Source: Oscillatoriales cyanobacterium USR001 (GTDB lineage: Bacteria > Cyanobacteriota > Cyanobacteriia > Cyanobacteriales > Microcoleaceae). From it: a DNA stretch of 35,263 bases. The stretch is from contig MBRE01000019.1 of NCBI GenBank assembly GCA_001698425.1, positions 1 through 35,263 on the forward strand, given 5' to 3'. Shown piece after piece: positions 32,621-35,263 of this stretch; position 1 is the first letter of the stretch; every line of letters starts with the position of its first letter. Made by a program: the position numbers and the translations under genes. The notes under the pieces are model-generated. The model worked only from the letters and a program-made list of their open reading frames with translations, was not told the DNA's origin and did not search any database.

Positions 32621-32779
32621 ATGGAAAACTATACCAATGGCTCAATAATTAACCATTCTCTCTCTGTTAAATCGGTCGAATATGACATAATCTTTTCGTC
32701 GAATCAGGATTATTTACTGACAAGAGCTTATCGCGGCGTTGTCACCTTCCGCGATCGCGATCGCAGATCGTTATTATAA
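32621..32779 (+). CDS. Possible small protein of 52 residues, unknown
   Basis: ATG at 32621 opens a frame to TAA at 32777-32779. The product starts MENYTNGSIINHSLSVKSVE and ends FRDRDRRSLL, the latter encoded by overlapping HIP1 octamers. GGAAAA lies upstream but no good ribosome site. It is divergent from eda by 48 bases. No family is recognised; chance is a real possibility. Confidence 0.25.
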   Translation: MENYTNGSIINHSLSVKSVEYDIIFSSNQDYLLTRAYRGVVTFRDRDRRSLL

Positions 32780-32912
32780 CTTGATGAGGGAAAAGTTATC
32801 ATGGTGAGGCTGGCGCTCATGCTGAAAAGATTAGCGATTGCTGCGATCGCATAGATCCCAAATGGGTTCTATAAGTCTACTTTATCACCATAAGTACGGG
32901 AGAGCCAAATTC

Positions 32913-32983
32913 GAGAATGAAACAGCCCTGGGTTAAAACCCCTGTCGGACTAAGGGTTTTACCTTAATTTGACACTAATGCCC
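32913..32983. repeat. Dispersed repeat with CGAGAATGAAACAGCCCTG and AAAACCCCTGTCGGA parts
   Basis: The first 19 bases are identical to bases 1-19 of the window. The following TTAAAACCCCTGTCGGACTA and TTGACACTAATGC match the repeat at 26520-26575 with few changes. It seems to be a composite of two repeat modules. Confidence 0.8.
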
Positions 32984-33018
32984 TCTTCCTTCTTCCTTCT
33001 TCCTTCTTCCCTCTTTCC
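32983..33018. repeat. Polypyrimidine heptamer tract upstream of ftsH
   Basis: Tandem CTTCCTT units like those at 8651-8710 lie about 90 bases upstream of the ftsH start. Confidence 0.8.
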
Positions 33019-33106
33019 ACAATCAGTTACAATTACGTTAAGATAAATTAACATAAATTAGAAACCCCAAGTCCCAGCGACTGAAAACATAGGAGGATAG
33101 ACCCCG

Positions 33107-34945
33107 GTGAATAAACGGTGGAGAAACGCAGGCCTGTACGCATTACTAGCTATCGTCGTCATAGCCTTAGCCACAGCATTCTTTGACAAACCAACCCAAA
33201 ACAGACAAGTCTGGAAATATAGTCAATTTATTGAGCAAGTTGAGAGCAAAAGGGTAGAAAAAGTAAGTATAAATGCCGATCGGACTAGAGCTCTAGTCAC
33301 GTCTCAGGATGGTACTAAGGTGCTCGTCAACTTGCCTAATGACCCAGATTTGATTAATATCCTCACCAGCAATGGCGTAGATATTTCAGTTTTACCGGCG
33401 AATGACGAAGGCTTTTGGCTCAAAGCCATGAGCAGCCTGTTCTTCCCCATCTTACTCTTAGTTGGATTGTTCTTTCTATTGCGGCGGGCCCAAAATGGAC
33501 CGGGTTCTCAAGCGATGAACTTTGGTAAATCGAAAGCCAGAGTGCAAATGGAGCCCCAAACTCAGGTGACTTTCGGGGATGTGGCCGGTATTGAACAAGC
33601 CAAATTAGAACTGTCGGAAGTTGTGGACTTCCTGAAAAATGCCGATCGCTTTACCGCAGTTGGCGCGAAAATTCCTAAAGGCGTGCTGTTAGTCGGTCCT
33701 CCCGGAACCGGTAAAACCTTACTCGCTAAGGCCGTTGCTGGTGAAGCTGGCGTTCCTTTCTTCTCGATCTCCGGTTCTGAGTTTGTGGAAATGTTCGTGG
33801 GTGTGGGTGCTTCTCGCGTCCGCGATTTGTTTGAACAAGCCAAATCTAACGCGCCTTGCATTGTATTTATTGATGAAATTGATGCCGTTGGTCGTCAGCG
33901 GGGTGCGGGTTTAGGCGGTGGTAACGATGAACGGGAACAAACCCTCAACCAGTTACTAACTGAGATGGATGGTTTTGAGGGCAATACTGGCATCATTATT
34001 ATTGCTGCTACTAACCGCCCGGATGTACTTGATTCGGCATTGTTACGTCCAGGTCGTTTTGACCGCCAAGTAGTGGTCGATCGCCCTGATTATGCGGGTC
34101 GTTTGGAAATTCTCAATGTCCACGCTCGCGGTAAAACTTTGTCTAAGGATGTGGATTTGGATAAAATTGCCCGCCGGACTCCTGGGTTCACCGGTGCAGA
34201 TTTGTCTAATTTGCTGAATGAGGCGGCTATTTTGGCGGCGCGGCGCAATTTGACGGAAATCTCGATGGATGAGGTTAATGATGCGATCGATCGGGTGCTG
34301 GCTGGCCCTGAGAAGAAAGACCGGGTAATGAGCGAAAAGCGCAAAACCTTAGTAGCTTATCACGAAGCAGGTCACGCTTTGGTGGGTGCTTTGATGCCTG
34401 ATTATGACCCAGTACAGAAGATTAGCATTATCCCTCGCGGTCGTGCCGGTGGTTTGACTTGGTTTACGCCGAGTGAGGATCGGATGGATTCTGGCCTTTA
34501 TTCCCGTTCTTATCTGCAAAATCAGATGGCGGTGGCTTTAGGTGGTCGGATTGCTGAAGAGATTGTCTTCGGTGAGGAAGAGGTGACTACTGGCGCGTCG
34601 AACGATCTACAGCAGGTGACTCGCGTGGCCAGACAAATGGTGACTCGATTCGGGATGAGCGATCGCCTGGGTCCGGTGGCTTTGGGCCGTCAGCAAGGGA
34701 ATATGTTTATGGGGCGGGATATCATGGCGGAACGCGATTTCTCGGAAGAGACAGCGGCGACGATTGATGATGAAGTCCGTATGTTGGTCGATCAAGCTTA
34801 TCACCGCGCTAAGGATGTGTTGGTTGGTAATCGTCACGTCCTTGATAAGTTGGCTGATATTTTGGTTGACAAGGAAACTGTTGATGCTGATGAATTGCAG
34901 CAGTTGTTGGCGACTAATGATGTCAAGATGGCGACGATCGCGTAA
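33107..34945 (+). CDS. ftsH: ATP-dependent zinc metalloprotease FtsH (FtsH3-like)
   Basis: The 612-residue protein starts at GTG, 11 bases after a strong AGGAGG. Two transmembrane helices (about 8-25 and 106-124) flank a small lumenal domain. The AAA module has Walker [12 protein letters not shown], Walker [13 protein letters not shown], the pore motif EMFVGVGAS and the SRH region [19 protein letters not shown]. The protease domain has the zinc site HEAGH and the later Asp in GASNDLQQV. It resembles the cyanobacterial FtsH3 group ([14 protein letters not shown] start) more than FtsH2. FtsH3 is the common partner in the FtsH1/3 and FtsH2/3 hetero-hexamers, acting in iron response and in repair of photosystem II. 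A strong terminator follows. Confidence 0.96.
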   Translation: MNKRWRNAGLYALLAIVVIALATAFFDKPTQNRQVWKYSQFIEQVESKRVEKVSINADRTRALVTSQDGTKVLVNLPNDPDLINILTSNGVDISVLPANDEGFWLKAMSSLFFPILLLVGLFFLLRRAQNGPGSQAMNFGKSKARVQMEPQTQVTFGDVAGIEQAKLELSEVVDFLKNADRFTAVGAKIPKGVLLVGPPGTGKTLLAKAVAGEAGVPFFSISGSEFVEMFVGVGASRVRDLFEQAKSNAPCIVFIDEIDAVGRQRGAGLGGGNDEREQTLNQLLTEMDGFEGNTGIIIIAATNRPDVLDSALLRPGRFDRQVVVDRPDYAGRLEILNVHARGKTLSKDVDLDKIARRTPGFTGADLSNLLNEAAILAARRNLTEISMDEVNDAIDRVLAGPEKKDRVMSEKRKTLVAYHEAGHALVGALMPDYDPVQKISIIPRGRAGGLTWFTPSEDRMDSGLYSRSYLQNQMAVALGGRIAEEIVFGEEEVTTGASNDLQQVTRVARQMVTRFGMSDRLGPVALGRQQGNMFMGRDIMAERDFSEETAATIDDEVRMLVDQAYHRAKDVLVGNRHVLDKLADILVDKETVDADELQQLLATNDVKMATIA

Positions 34946-34998
34946 TTAATTTCGCGTAATTAATTTGAGATTTGCGATCGCATTTAGGATTTTAAGTT

Positions 34999-35036
34999 AG
35001 GGTAATTCCGGCTTCGGGATTACCCTAATTTTTTTT
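34999..35036 (+). terminator. Rho-independent terminator of ftsH
   Basis: AGGGTAAT-CCG pairs with CGG-ATTACCCT around GCTT, followed by AATTTTTTTT. Confidence 0.93.
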
Positions 35037-35136
35037 GAATAGCGCGATCGCTCTTTTTATACCATTTCTAAAAAAGTTTTCAACAATTTGGGCAGATACA
35101 AGGGGCGGGTTCGCCTGAATATAAATCTACCCACCC

Positions 35137-35263
35137 AAATATCTAGGGCTTGCTGAAGCAGTTGCAAAAGTAAACACTGTATGAGTTGTGTGACTCTAAA
35201 AAGGTGTAAGAGTGCAAGAAAAACAGGTATAATGACTCAAAACCCGTACATCACCATTGCGAT
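35137..35263 (+). mobile_element. Possible left end of an insertion sequence or unknown gene at the window edge
   Basis: TAGGGCTTGCTGAAGCAGTT near 35144 has the look of an insertion sequence end. An ATG at 35232 opens a frame MTQNPYITIA that runs off the window. The upstream GTGCAAGAAAAACAGG gives a weak ribosome site. Too little sequence to name a family. Confidence 0.3.

Larger units (their letters stand above)
32573..33106. other. Long intergenic region upstream of ftsH
   Basis: The 534 bases hold a 52-codon open frame (32621-32779), a HIP1-like GCGATCGCGATCGC cluster near 32752, a dispersed palindrome (32913-32983), a polypyrimidine tract (32983-33018) and the ftsH leader. The A/T-rich stretch 33030-33062 (TTAAGATAAATTAACATAAA) is the most likely promoter zone for ftsH. 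Confidence 0.6.

Noticed and set aside
32801..32854. Short frame MVRLALMLKRLAIAAIA resembling a signal peptide
   Set aside because: Only 17 codons, ends in a HIP1 octamer, and nothing follows in frame.

Overview
The window is cyanobacterial chromosome. It carries photosystem I genes (psaL, psaI), gun4, ycf33 (DUF751), an IctB-type membrane protein, FtsH of the FtsH3 type and the system II cytochrome c genes ccdA and ccs1. Copies of the octamer GCGATCGC (HIP1) are scattered through genes on both strands. The many heptanucleotide tandem repeats and dispersed palindromes suggest a filamentous, repeat-rich cyanobacterium of the Oscillatoriales type. No rRNA, tRNA or CRISPR array was seen.

Layout. 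Bases 1-1030: N-terminal Ser/Thr kinase part of a large multidomain signalling protein, cut by the window edge. 1454-3650: ictB, then a PIN-like/DUF433 toxin-antitoxin-like pair. 3824-7802: a divergent signalling pair, a soluble CBS/MCP-like protein and a hybrid histidine kinase whose GAF domain resembles cyanobacteriochromes. 7962-11543: nanE-like epimerase, mrdA (PBP2) and a one-helix repeat protein. 11652-14961: Tat-exported metallophosphoesterase, then a decayed Septu-type pair (PtuA-like ATPase with Gln in place of the Walker B Glu; ptuB-like HNH gene with an in-frame stop and no 3' half) abutting a Dam-family methylase. 15193-18143: ycf33, a PEP-CTERM protein, a glycosyltransferase, psaL and psaI. 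18416-21988: gun4, rfaE2-like nucleotidyltransferase, an HpsJ-like protein and a second glycosyltransferase. 22030-28758: housekeeping genes dxs, ccdA, ccs1, hemL and hisIE. 28876-31304: Uma2 and Rpn-type nuclease-like genes and a fragment of a STAND/NB-ARC ATPase. 31322-34945: L,D-transpeptidase, eda and ftsH. The right edge may enter an insertion sequence.

Themes. Many genes serve photosynthesis and its cofactors: hemL and gun4 for tetrapyrroles, dxs for isoprenoids, ccdA/ccs1 for c-type cytochromes, psaL/psaI for photosystem I and ftsH for thylakoid quality control. Between them lie small mobile-looking palindromic elements. At least five families recur or have clear terminal inverted repeats, often within a few bases of a stop codon, and some supply hairpins that could end transcripts. 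The most interesting points are the double lesion in the Septu-like pair beside the methylase, the two-cysteine GAF in the hybrid kinase, the psaL-psaI gene order and the modular palindromic element present in three forms.
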